Assembly: GCA_020832665.1 (NCBI GenBank)
Contig: JAFIEG010000030.1
Span: 1-46,171 of the forward strand
DNA length: 46,171 nt
Direction of reading: 5' to 3'
Origin: Pararhodobacter sp.
GTDB lineage: Bacteria > Pseudomonadota > Alphaproteobacteria > Rhodobacterales > Rhodobacteraceae
Under the pieces are notes generated by a model. The model ran no database searches. It was not told where the DNA came from and was given only the letters and a program-made list of their open reading frames with translations. How positions within the stretch are numbered: position 1 is the stretch's first letter; every line of letters begins with the position of its first letter. This document shows positions 36,292 to 45,564 of this stretch, one piece after another. A program made the translations under genes and the position numbers.

Positions 36292-37131
36292 TCAGGAAAC
36301 CGAGCGGATCGACGCCTCCCGGCCAGACGCCAACTCCCGCCGCGCCACAGCCAGCAACGCCTGGGCCCTGGGCGTGTCTGCCAGCCCTATCGACCGTTCA
36401 AGCAGTTGAACGGCTTCGCTGAATTTGCGCTGCCTGATGAAGTCCCGGGCCGTGTTTATCATCAACACGAAATGTGTGCCCGGCTCGTAAGACGGCAGCG
36501 CCGAGATGCGCTTGTTGCCGATCCACTCGGCCAGATATCTTTGCAGACTGCCATTGAGCGTCAGGATTCTCGGCGCGCTGTCATGGCCAAGATCCTGCAC
36601 CCGGATCGCCCTGTCGATGTTCTCCACGCCGATATGGGACTCGATGAACCGGTTGTCGTGGTCTGCCGGATCCCACAGAACCGTCCAGAAACTGTTGGGT
36701 GACTTGACGATGGGGCCATGCAGGAAGGCCTGGCTGTAGCGGGTCAACAGGCGGCGGTAGAACGGATGCGCGGGGCATCGGGGGCAGATGGCGAAGACAT
36801 CCGACTTGTGGGCGCAGGAATAGTAGAGCGCGGCATATCCGCCCAGCGAATGCCCGTAGAAGAGAACGCGGTCATAGCGCGGGAAGATGTCGCCTGCGGC
36901 GGCCGAGAATGCCTCGCGGGACAGATGCTGATAGCTGGTTCCCTTTCGCTGCGACACGAAAAGGTTGTCCGCCTTGCTCCAGATCGCCTGGTTGGTGCCG
37001 AAACCCTGTGTTTTCTTGTCCGAGCCGATGTAATCGAACGACACCACAAGAGTCGCTGCTTCGGCGCGGCCCCGGTTCAGGGTGATCTGGTAGTCTTCGG
37101 CCTCGGCAACAATACTACTCGTGAAATCCAT
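36292..37131 (-). CDS. Alpha/beta hydrolase-like protein of unknown substrate
   Basis: 279-aa protein with the nucleophile elbow G93-H-S95-L-G97 in FYGHSLGGYAALYYS. The oxyanion-side strand LVVSFDYIGS and later Asp and His candidates (LWDPADHDN, LGHDSAPRIL) support an alpha/beta hydrolase fold. The C-terminal region (about 220-275) looks helical and TPR-like (ARDFIRQRKFSEAVQLLERS). Similar proteins are found near surface polysaccharide genes in this group, but none are here. It looks less GC-rich than its neighbours and lies in the accessory patch between the fds operon and ettA. Confidence 0.7.
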   Translation of the reverse strand: MDFTSSIVAEAEDYQITLNRGRAEAATLVVSFDYIGSDKKTQGFGTNQAIWSKADNLFVSQRKGTSYQHLSREAFSAAAGDIFPRYDRVLFYGHSLGGYAALYYSCAHKSDVFAICPRCPAHPFYRRLLTRYSQAFLHGPIVKSPNSFWTVLWDPADHDNRFIESHIGVENIDRAIRVQDLGHDSAPRILTLNGSLQRYLAEWIGNKRISALPSYEPGTHFVLMINTARDFIRQRKFSEAVQLLERSIGLADTPRAQALLAVARRELASGREASIRSVS

Positions 37132-37266
37132 ACACCGGGATCCCTTCGCTCTGGTCGGGGGCGAGAACTAGGCATCCGGTGGCACCGCTGCAACCACACC
37201 GGTCAACCCGCCCGCCTTTCGGCGCGGGTGACGTTGGGGGAGCCTGAAAAAACGGCAGATTTCCGC

Positions 37267-37353
37267 CTACTTGCCGCTCTTTTCATCCGGCCCGGCCAGC
37301 GCGCGCTCCAGCGCCTCGCGGATCAGGCGCTGATAGGGGATGCCGCGTGCCCT
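37267..37353 (-). pseudogene. Remnant C-terminus of a ribbon-helix-helix (CopG-type) antitoxin gene
   Basis: On the minus strand the frame reads RARGIPYQRLIREALERAL followed by AGPDEKSGK and a TAG stop (37267-37269). The GIPYQ-LIREALERAL pattern is the C-terminal signature of CopG-like antitoxins of type II toxin-antitoxin pairs. Upstream codons lose similarity at about 37354, where base composition turns AT-rich, and an in-frame TGA occurs at about 37393-37395. The N-terminal part and any toxin gene are gone. The call comes from motif memory. Confidence 0.55.
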
Positions 37354-37613
37354 GGCGGAGTCGTGGTTGCTCTTTGGTTTAGCCTTTAACTTTCAGATTA
37401 AGTTATCGGCAAAATTAAGTTTCATGCGCTCTTCACCACACGAAGCTAATGGATAACAAACTGAGCCATGACGCTGCACGAGCTCGCTGATACTATATAT
37501 AGTGACCGCCACAAGAGTTCGGCTTCTTGGACACGACGAACACAAAATATGCTTGACCAAACTTTACATGATTCGTATAAACAGGCTCTCTTGAGCAAGC
37601 GGCAGGTGAGATC
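37354..37613. other. AT-rich leader of the XRE-ImmA island
   Basis: Composition changes abruptly from GC-rich to AT-rich near 37360-37375 and stays so to 38714. The region holds the palindrome at 37492 and a doubtful small ORF (37468-37650). No transposase, integrase or clear terminal repeats are seen. Confidence 0.6.
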
Positions 37614-37650
37614 ATGCGGACGGCGTTTGGAAAGAAAGCACAAGAATTGA
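37468..37650 (+). CDS. Doubtful 60-aa ORF overlapping the XRE-ImmA start
   Basis: It begins MTLHELADTIYSDRHKSSAS and is basic at the C-terminal end (RRLERKHKN). It overlaps the downstream gene by 37 bp in another frame. It lacks a good ribosome-binding site (CTGAGCC before the ATG), and its coding interval contains the palindrome that looks like an operator. It could be a leader or partner peptide, but I would not assume it is translated. Confidence 0.2.
   Translation: MTLHELADTIYSDRHKSSASWTRRTQNMLDQTLHDSYKQALLSKRQVRSCGRRLERKHKN
37492..37503. promoter_or_regulatory. Palindrome upstream of the XRE-ImmA gene, possible autoregulatory operator
   Basis: ACTATATATAGT is a perfect 12-bp palindrome in a TATA-rich context, 110 bp before the XRE-ImmA start. 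XRE regulators bind such dyads and TATATA could be a -10 box, so an operator overlapping the promoter is plausible. There is only one copy, so this is inference. Confidence 0.4.
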
Positions 37651-38714
37651 GAGCGCGTATCTCGCTTACACAAACAGAGTTTGCAAAGCGTATTGGCGAG
37701 TCTTTGTCGCGGGTAAGTCAGTTAGAGCATGGGCGGGTTTCTGTTTCAGATGCGGTGGTGAACAAATACATCAAAGCGCTTAAGTGTGATGGAGATTCTG
37801 CACATGCTCTCAGGCAATTTGCTTACTACTCAAATAGTCGCCTTGACGCGGAAAAGAATGAAATTCCACACAAAGATATTTATTCTATACTAGCCTCGCT
37901 AGGTGACAAAATAAAGCCAGAGACGGCAAGACAAATCAGGAAGCTCATTGACAAAGACCTTGGCGATATCGCGCCGAGTTTGAAATTTAGCAACACAAGA
38001 TCAGTAGCGATAGAAAAGAAGCGTGGATCAAAACAGCCACACACTAAGAAAAGGCCGTCCCTTGATCCAAACCGCTTTGCTTTCCTCTGTGTTTTATCTG
38101 AAGAAATAAGGAGTCAGTTTGCCAATGATATTAGCAGATTGAACGTTGAACTCTTCCTCGAGGGCATGTGCATCAAAGACTCGAGCTTCAACATAGACAT
38201 TCTACCTGAACTCCCAAGTTATGCTGAAGGAGCATACGCTTGTATTGTTGGGCAGAAAGACGGCAACATACTCCTTATCGAAGAAGATCGCTATATTATC
38301 GCCTCAAAGAGTGATTTTGGCCGCCACTCGCTGTTACACGAGTACTCGCACCACGTTCTTCACTCAGAGCTTCTTGTGACCGACAGCACATCATACTTGC
38401 CCCCAACTGACACATCTAAGCTTTCGAAAGCAAACCTAGTAACTGATTGCGATACAACGCCAATCTACGATGTGGTAGACACAGTTGTTGAAGTGGAAGC
38501 TGAAACGCTTGCCACTCTGCTTTTGGTGCCATGGACCCAAATGACTAGGTCAACTGAGGATTTTTACTTGTCACGTGACTTCGGAGAACAGAAAGTTAAA
38601 ATTAGGTGGCTGAGAAGATTTCTTAAACAGCCTGCCGTGGTCAACGCAATCAAGAAAGTACTTTGGGAAAAGGGGTATAAGGATCACCCTTTCTTTGATT
38701 TTAAATTAGAGTAA
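37614..38714 (+). CDS. XRE-family HTH / ImmA-IrrE metallopeptidase fusion
   Basis: 366-aa protein. The N-terminal XRE helix-turn-helix (about 3-60) includes LTQTEFAKRIGESLSRVSQL. A basic linker (about 130-150) leads to a C-terminal ImmA/IrrE domain with the zinc site H242-E243-Y-S-H246 (HSLLHEYSHHVLHSEL) and the third-ligand helix VEAETLATLLLVP, where Glu295 aligns with the ImmA E-A-x-x-F-A motif. Such proteins sense a signal and cleave a repressor, here perhaps one joined in the same chain. AGGTGAG precedes ATG 37614. Codon use is strikingly AT-rich against GC-rich neighbours, a sign of horizontal acquisition. Its stop lies 10 bp from the ettA stop. Confidence 0.85.
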   Translation: MRTAFGKKAQELRARISLTQTEFAKRIGESLSRVSQLEHGRVSVSDAVVNKYIKALKCDGDSAHALRQFAYYSNSRLDAEKNEIPHKDIYSILASLGDKIKPETARQIRKLIDKDLGDIAPSLKFSNTRSVAIEKKRGSKQPHTKKRPSLDPNRFAFLCVLSEEIRSQFANDISRLNVELFLEGMCIKDSSFNIDILPELPSYAEGAYACIVGQKDGNILLIEEDRYIIASKSDFGRHSLLHEYSHHVLHSELLVTDSTSYLPPTDTSKLSKANLVTDCDTTPIYDVVDTVVEVEAETLATLLLVPWTQMTRSTEDFYLSRDFGEQKVKIRWLRRFLKQPAVVNAIKKVLWEKGYKDHPFFDFKLE

Positions 38715-38724
38715 CATCACCCCC

Positions 38725-40380
<1,656 letters not shown>

Positions 40381-40532
40381 GCGCAAACTTTCCGCTGATT
40401 GGGGAATTTGCCCTTCCCTACAGGCGGGCGCATGGTGTTTCAAGCGGCGCGGGGCAAGCGGTGGGGGCGCTCTTGCCTTGGCCGGTGCCTGCGGCTAGAC
40501 CGCGCCCCCGGGCAAGGCAGGAGAGCGAAGGC

Positions 40533-41438
40533 ATGGCGCGCAAACGCAAGGGGCGAGCGATTCACGGCTGGCTGGTGGTGGACAAGCCCGCCGGCGTGAC
40601 TTCGACCAGGGTGGTGGGCGCTGTGCGCCGCGCGCTCGATGCCGCCAAGGCCGGCCATGCCGGCACGCTGGACCCGGCCGCCACCGGCGTGCTGGCGGTG
40701 GCGCTGGGCGAGGCCACCAAGACCGTGCCCTTCGTCACCGAGGCGCTGAAATGCTACCGTTTCGGGGTGCGTTTCGGCGCCGCCACCGATACCGACGATG
40801 CCGAGGGGCAGGTGATAGAAATCAGCGCGGCGCGCCCGGATAACGCGCAGATCGAGGCCGCGCTGGCCGGTTTTCGCGGCGAGATCATGCAGGTGCCGCC
40901 GCAATATTCGGCGGTGAAGGTCGAGGGCGAGCGCGCCTATGACATCGCCCGCGAGGGCGACGCGATGGATCTGGCCGCACGGGAGTTGTTCGTGGAGCGG
41001 CTGGAGATGCTGGCGCGGCATGATGCCGAGAATGCCGAATTCGAGATGGTTTGCGGCAAGGGCGGCTATGTGCGCGCCATCGCCCGCGATCTGGGGCGCG
41101 CGCTGGGTTGCCTGGGCCATGTCACCTGGCTGCGCCGCGAATGGTCGGGCCCGTTTCACGCCAATGAGGGGTTGGGGCTGGAGGAAATCGAGCGCCTGGC
41201 GGGAACGCCCGAGCTGGAAGAGCACCTCTTGCCGCTCTCGGTGGCGCTGGGTGATCTGCCGCAGGTGGGGCTGAGCGACGAGGGCGCGGCGCGGGTGCGC
41301 AACGGCAACGCGGGCGCGGTGCTGCATTCACAGGCCGGGCTGGGCGATACCTGCTGGGCCAGCCATCGCGGGGCGCCGGTGGCGGTGGGGCGCTATATCG
41401 CCGGCATGTTCCACCCGACGAGGGTGTTCAACCTGTGA
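40533..41438 (+). CDS. truB: tRNA pseudouridine(55) synthase TruB
   Basis: 301-aa enzyme making pseudouridine 55 in the T loop of tRNAs. The catalytic motif [15 protein letters not shown] contains Asp47. [17 protein letters not shown] and [19 protein letters not shown] follow, and the C-terminal domain is complete. ATG 40533 follows AGGAGAG. It stands alone here, without rbfA or rpsO directly adjacent. The downstream gap holds repeat copy B. Confidence 0.95.
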   Translation: MARKRKGRAIHGWLVVDKPAGVTSTRVVGAVRRALDAAKAGHAGTLDPAATGVLAVALGEATKTVPFVTEALKCYRFGVRFGAATDTDDAEGQVIEISAARPDNAQIEAALAGFRGEIMQVPPQYSAVKVEGERAYDIAREGDAMDLAARELFVERLEMLARHDAENAEFEMVCGKGGYVRAIARDLGRALGCLGHVTWLRREWSGPFHANEGLGLEEIERLAGTPELEEHLLPLSVALGDLPQVGLSDEGAARVRNGNAGAVLHSQAGLGDTCWASHRGAPVAVGRYIAGMFHPTRVFNL

Positions 41439-41447
41439 TCGGGTGAA

Positions 41448-41577
41448 GGGGGGCGCTGCCCCCCTCTTGGCCTGCGGCCAATTCATTGGGCTCCGCCCGT
41501 TCCTTCGCTGAAATCGGTCCACTGGACCGATTTCCTGGCGCTCGGAACCCCACCGGAGGACTTATGGCAAGATGAAG
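41448..41577. repeat. Dispersed hairpin repeat, full copy B
   Basis: It has the same ends and order as the copy at 1571: GGGGGGCGCTGCCCCCC (41448-41464) to GCAAGATGAAG. The central stem is AAATCGGTCC (41511-41520) and GGACCGATTT (41524-41533) with loop ACT. Relative to copy A one C-G pair has become G-C, keeping the stem intact. It lies between the convergent truB and thrS. Confidence 0.85.
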
Positions 41578-41609
41578 GGCCGGGCAGGTTCCGGCCGCTG
41601 CGGCCGGGG

Positions 41610-43562
41610 TCAATTCCCACGCAGATCAGGCGGGGTGGCCTCATTGGCCAGCACGGCGGCGACCTCGTCGAGCGGCAGGCTTTGCGTGCGGTTATCGCCC
41701 AGCCGGCGCAGCGAGACACTGCGCTCGGCAACCTCGCGCGCGCCAATGGCGAGGATGGCGGGCACCTTGGCAAGGCTGTGCTCGCGCACCTTGTAATTGA
41801 TCTTCTCGTTGCGCATATCGGCCTCGGCGCGCAGCCCGGCCGCGCGCAGCGTTAACACGGCTTCATGCACGAAATCATCGGCCTCGGAGGTGATCGAGGC
41901 GACCACAGCCTGGGTCGGCGCCAGCCACAGCGGCATGCGCCCGGCGTGGTTTTCGATCAATATGCCCAGGAAGCGCTCGAACGAGCCCAGCACCGCTCGG
42001 TGCAGCATGACCGGGCGGTGCTTGTTGCCATCGGGGCCGATATAGCTGGCATCGAGCCGCTCGGGCAGCACGAAATCCACCTGCAGCGTGCCGCATTGCC
42101 AGTCACGCCCGATGGCATCGGTGAGCACGAATTCCAGCTTCGGCCCGTAAAAGGCGCCTTCGCCGGGGTTGAGGGTGAAATCGCAGCCCGCCGCGCGCGT
42201 GGCCGCCAGCAACGCGCCCTCGGCGCGGTCCCATACCGCATCGGAGCCGGCGCGCTTCTCGGGCCGGTCGGAGAACTTGATGCGGAATTTCTCGAAGCCC
42301 AGATCGGCATAGATTTCGCGCAGGAAGCCGATGAAGCGCTCGGTCTCGGCCTCGATCTGCGCTTCGGTGCAGAAGATATGCGCGTCATCCTGGGTGAAGC
42401 CGCGCACCCGCATCAGCCCGTGCAGCGCGCCCGAGGGCTCGTAACGGTTGCACGCGCCGAACTCGGCCATGCGCAGGGGCAGATCGCGGTAGCTTTTCAG
42501 GCCCTGGTTGAAGATCTGCACATGGCAGGGGCAGTTCATCGGTTTCAGCGCGTTGACGCTCTTTTCGCGCGCATGCTCCTCGTCAACCTCGACGATGAAC
42601 ATGTGGTCCTGGTAATTGGCCCAGTGGCCCGACCTTTCCCACAGCACGCGCGAAACCACCTGCGGCGTGTTCACCTCGACATAGCCGCCCGCGCGCTGCC
42701 GGCGGCGCATGTAATCTTGCAGCGCGGTATAGACGGTCCAGCCATTGGGGTGCCAGAAGACCTGACCGGGCGCCTCTTCCTGGAAGTGAAAGAGCCCCAT
42801 TTCGCGCCCCAGCTTGCGGTGGTCGCGCTTGGCGGCCTCTTCCAGCATGGTCAGATGCGCCTTGAGATCCTCGCGCGTGCGAAAGGCGGTGCCGTAGATA
42901 CGCTGCAGCATCGGGCGCGAACTGTCGCCGCGCCAATAGGCGCCGGCCACCGACATCAGCCTGAAGGCATCGGCGGGCACCTGGCCGGTGTGCTGCAGAT
43001 GCGGGCCGCGGCACAGATCCTGCCAGTGGCCGTGCCAGTACATGCGGATCGGCTGATCCTCGGGGATGGCCTCGATCAGCTCGATCTTGAAGGGCTCGTT
43101 GAGAAGTCGATAATGTGAAATCGCGCGCTCGCGGTCCCAAAGCTCGGTTTTCACCGGATCGCGCAGATTGATGATTTCCTTCATCTTCTTCTCGATGGCG
43201 CCAAGGTCTTCAGGCGTGAAAGGCTCGGCGCGGTCGAAATCGTAATACCAGCCATTGGCAATCACCGGGCCGATGGTGACCTTCACATCGGGCCAGATCT
43301 CCTGCACGGCACGGGCCATGATATGCGCCAGGTCATGGCGGATAAGCTCCAGCGCCGGAGCCTCGTCGCCCATGGTGTTGATGGCGATGGCGGCGTCGTG
43401 CTCGATGGGCCATTGCAGATCCCAATGCGCGCCGTCCACCTGCGCCGAGATCGCCTTCTTGCCCAACGATTTCGAGATCGAGGCCGCCACCTCGGCCGGG
43501 GTCACCCCCGAAGGAAATGCGCGTTTGTTGCCATCGGGAAAGGTCAGGGTGATCTCGGCCAT
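41610..43562 (-). CDS. thrS: Threonyl-tRNA synthetase
   Basis: 650-aa class II synthetase. The TGS domain is at the N terminus (about 1-62), the editing domain contains [11 protein letters not shown], and the catalytic core carries the zinc ligand Cys in [34 protein letters not shown] and the motif 3 region [18 protein letters not shown]. The C-terminal anticodon-binding domain is complete. ATG 43562 follows GAGGAGAG. Length is normal. It is divergent from the hydrolase at 43753. Confidence 0.96.
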   Translation of the reverse strand: MAEITLTFPDGNKRAFPSGVTPAEVAASISKSLGKKAISAQVDGAHWDLQWPIEHDAAIAINTMGDEAPALELIRHDLAHIMARAVQEIWPDVKVTIGPVIANGWYYDFDRAEPFTPEDLGAIEKKMKEIINLRDPVKTELWDRERAISHYRLLNEPFKIELIEAIPEDQPIRMYWHGHWQDLCRGPHLQHTGQVPADAFRLMSVAGAYWRGDSSRPMLQRIYGTAFRTREDLKAHLTMLEEAAKRDHRKLGREMGLFHFQEEAPGQVFWHPNGWTVYTALQDYMRRRQRAGGYVEVNTPQVVSRVLWERSGHWANYQDHMFIVEVDEEHAREKSVNALKPMNCPCHVQIFNQGLKSYRDLPLRMAEFGACNRYEPSGALHGLMRVRGFTQDDAHIFCTEAQIEAETERFIGFLREIYADLGFEKFRIKFSDRPEKRAGSDAVWDRAEGALLAATRAAGCDFTLNPGEGAFYGPKLEFVLTDAIGRDWQCGTLQVDFVLPERLDASYIGPDGNKHRPVMLHRAVLGSFERFLGILIENHAGRMPLWLAPTQAVVASITSEADDFVHEAVLTLRAAGLRAEADMRNEKINYKVREHSLAKVPAILAIGAREVAERSVSLRRLGDNRTQSLPLDEVAAVLANEATPPDLRGN

Positions 43563-43752
43563 GCGGCTCTCCTCGTCGGTCTGGCGCCCACTGAAACGCC
43601 CGGTTGCGGGTATGTCGGGCGCTTCCATGCGCTTGCGCGCTGGCGGTGTCAAGCCGCGCACCCTGCCGCGCAGGGGTGACGCGGCGACGCTTCGCTGCTA
43701 TGGCGCCGTTGGACAGGGCGCGCGGGCGCAGGATGAAACCGGAGGCCTATCG

Positions 43753-44499
43753 ATGAGCGAGCCGAGCTATCTGCAGACCAGGCAGGGCCGCAAGATTGCC
43801 CATCACCGGCTGGAAGGCAGCTTGCCGGGGGTGGTGTTCCTGGGCGGTTTCCGCTCGGACATGACAGGCACAAAGGCAGTTTTCCTGCAGGAATGGGCCG
43901 AAAAACGCGGCCGAGCCTTTCTGCGCTTCGACTATTCAGGCCATGGCGCCAGTTCCGGTGATTTCCTCGACGGCTGCATCGGCGACTGGGCCGAGGATGC
44001 AATCGCCGTCATCGATGCCCTCACCGAAGGGCCGCAGGTGCTGGTGGGCTCGTCGATGGGCGGCTGGATCGCGCTTTTGGCGGCACGCGCCCGGCCACAG
44101 CGGGTGGCGGCACTCATCGGCATCGCCGCCGCGCCCGATTTCACCGAAGACGGCATGTGGGCCAGCTTCACCGAGGCCGAGCGCGAGGCGCTGATGGAAC
44201 AGGGCTTCGTCGATCAGCCCTCGGACTATTCCGACGAACCCTATCGCATCACCCGCAAGCTGATCGAGGACGGGCGCAACCATCTGGTGCTGCGCGCCCC
44301 CCTGGCGATGCCCTTCCCGGTGCGGCTGCTGCAGGGCTCAAATGATACCGATGTGCCGCCATCGGTGGCGCTGCGGCTGTTCGAGCATGCCGACAGTCCC
44401 GATCTGCGCCTGACCCTGGTCAAGGGCGCCGATCACCGCTTTTCCAGCCCCGAATGCCTGGCCCTTCTCGGCCAGACACTGGACGATATCGGGGGCTGA
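43753..44499 (+). CDS. Alpha/beta hydrolase, ABHD10-like
   Basis: 248-aa cytoplasmic hydrolase without a signal peptide. The nucleophile elbow is G99-S-S101-M-G103 in VLVGSSMGGWIALLAA, with the oxyanion strand FLGGFRSDMTGTKA and catalytic His in KGADHRFSS. The motif GGFRSDMTGTKA is characteristic of bacterial relatives of ABHD10 (acyl-protein thioesterase-like esterases). The true substrate is unknown. CCGGAGG precedes ATG 43753. The next gene starts 5 bp after its stop, so they are co-transcribed. Confidence 0.85.
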   Translation: MSEPSYLQTRQGRKIAHHRLEGSLPGVVFLGGFRSDMTGTKAVFLQEWAEKRGRAFLRFDYSGHGASSGDFLDGCIGDWAEDAIAVIDALTEGPQVLVGSSMGGWIALLAARARPQRVAALIGIAAAPDFTEDGMWASFTEAEREALMEQGFVDQPSDYSDEPYRITRKLIEDGRNHLVLRAPLAMPFPVRLLQGSNDTDVPPSVALRLFEHADSPDLRLTLVKGADHRFSSPECLALLGQTLDDIGG

Positions 44500-44504
44500 A
44501 CGCC

Positions 44505-45470
44505 ATGCGCGCGGCCATTGTCATCCTTGGCGTCTCGCTCGTGGCGCTGGCCGCGGCCTGGGCGACATCGCCGCGCCAAAGCTGGCCCGGCGCCCTGCCC
44601 CCGCCCCTGCCCGGCGATGACCTCGACGCATGGCTGGCCGCGCGCGAGGCGCTGTTCGACGGTCTGACCCCGGGCACGGAAAAGGCCATCACCTGGGCCG
44701 GCGCGCCCGGCGCGCGCACCGATCTGGCGGTGGTCTATATCCACGGCTTCTCGGCCAGCCGGCAGGAAATCTCCCCGGTGCCCGAGCGCATCGCACAGGC
44801 GCTGGGGGCCAACTACTTCGCCACCAGGCTGGCCGGACATGGCCGCGGCGGCGCGGCGCTGGCCGAGGCAAGGCTCGATGACTGGGCGCTGGATACCGCC
44901 GAGGCCATCGCCATCGGCCGCCGTCTGGGCCGGCGCATCGTGCTGATGGGCACCTCCACCGGCGGCTCGCTGGCCACGCTGGCCGCGCTCGAGCCCGAGT
45001 GGCAACGCGACATCGCCGCGCTGATCACCGTTTCGCCGAATTATGCACTTAACGGTGCAAGGGCACGCATGCTCGATCTGCCCTGGGCACCTGCCTGGCT
45101 GCCGCGCCTGGCCGGGGCGGAACGCAGCTGGCAGCCCTTCAGCGAGGGCCATGCCCGCTACTGGACATTGAGCTACCCCACAAGCGCGCTGTTCTCGCTG
45201 CGCGCCGCGCAGCGAGCGGCCGGCGCGGCCGATCACGGCGCGGCGCAAGTACCGATGCTGGTCTTCTATGCCCTGCGCGACGAGGTGGTGGCCCCCGCCG
45301 CCACGGCGCGGGTGATCCAGGGCTGGGGCGCGCGGGCCGATGCGCATGTCATCGACAATGCGGAAGACCCCAACCAGCATGTCATCACCGGAGAAATCCG
45401 CTCGCCCTCGACCAGCGAATTCGTCATCGAGACCAGCCTGAACTGGCTCGCCGACCTGCCCTTGCGCTGA
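44505..45470 (+). CDS. Membrane-anchored or exported alpha/beta hydrolase
   Basis: 321-aa hydrolase with a hydrophobic N-terminal segment (about 3-22) that could be a signal peptide or anchor. The catalytic domain shows YIHGFSASRQEISPVPE (about 78-94), the nucleophile elbow G149-T-S151-T-G153 (MGTSTGGSLATLAAL), an Asp candidate in ALRDEVVAP and His in PNQHVITG. It resembles carboxylesterases and lysophospholipases. It follows the ABHD10-like gene by 5 bp, so two hydrolases, one cytoplasmic and one probably periplasmic-facing, form a small operon. Confidence 0.8.
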   Translation: MRAAIVILGVSLVALAAAWATSPRQSWPGALPPPLPGDDLDAWLAAREALFDGLTPGTEKAITWAGAPGARTDLAVVYIHGFSASRQEISPVPERIAQALGANYFATRLAGHGRGGAALAEARLDDWALDTAEAIAIGRRLGRRIVLMGTSTGGSLATLAALEPEWQRDIAALITVSPNYALNGARARMLDLPWAPAWLPRLAGAERSWQPFSEGHARYWTLSYPTSALFSLRAAQRAAGAADHGAAQVPMLVFYALRDEVVAPAATARVIQGWGARADAHVIDNAEDPNQHVITGEIRSPSTSEFVIETSLNWLADLPLR

Positions 45471-45488
45471 GCGCGCATCCGGCTTTCC

Positions 45489-45551
45489 CTTCATCTTGCC
45501 CCAAAATACGCCCGGGGGGGGCGGCGCAGCCGACGGGGGGCAGCGCCCCCC
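45489..45551. repeat. Dispersed hairpin repeat, internally deleted copy C
   Basis: In inverted orientation it has CTTCATCTTGCC (45489-45500) at one end and GGGGGGCAGCGCCCCCC (45535-45551) at the other, the exact complements of the two ends of copy A. The central AAATCG stem is missing. It lies between the convergent hydrolase and rlmE. Confidence 0.75.
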
Positions 45552-45564
45552 TGCCCGCCCGCAT

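Noticed and set aside
37446-37673. 75-codon minus-strand frame across the XRE-ImmA start
   Set aside because: No ribosome-binding site or recognisable motif, and it is antisense to a well-supported gene start.
37371-38702. TCTTTGGTTTA (37371-37381) and TCTTTGATTTT (38692-38702) as direct repeats flanking the AT-rich island
   Set aside because: They match imperfectly, and short T-rich strings are expected by chance in AT-rich sequence, so they are not convincing target or attachment sites.
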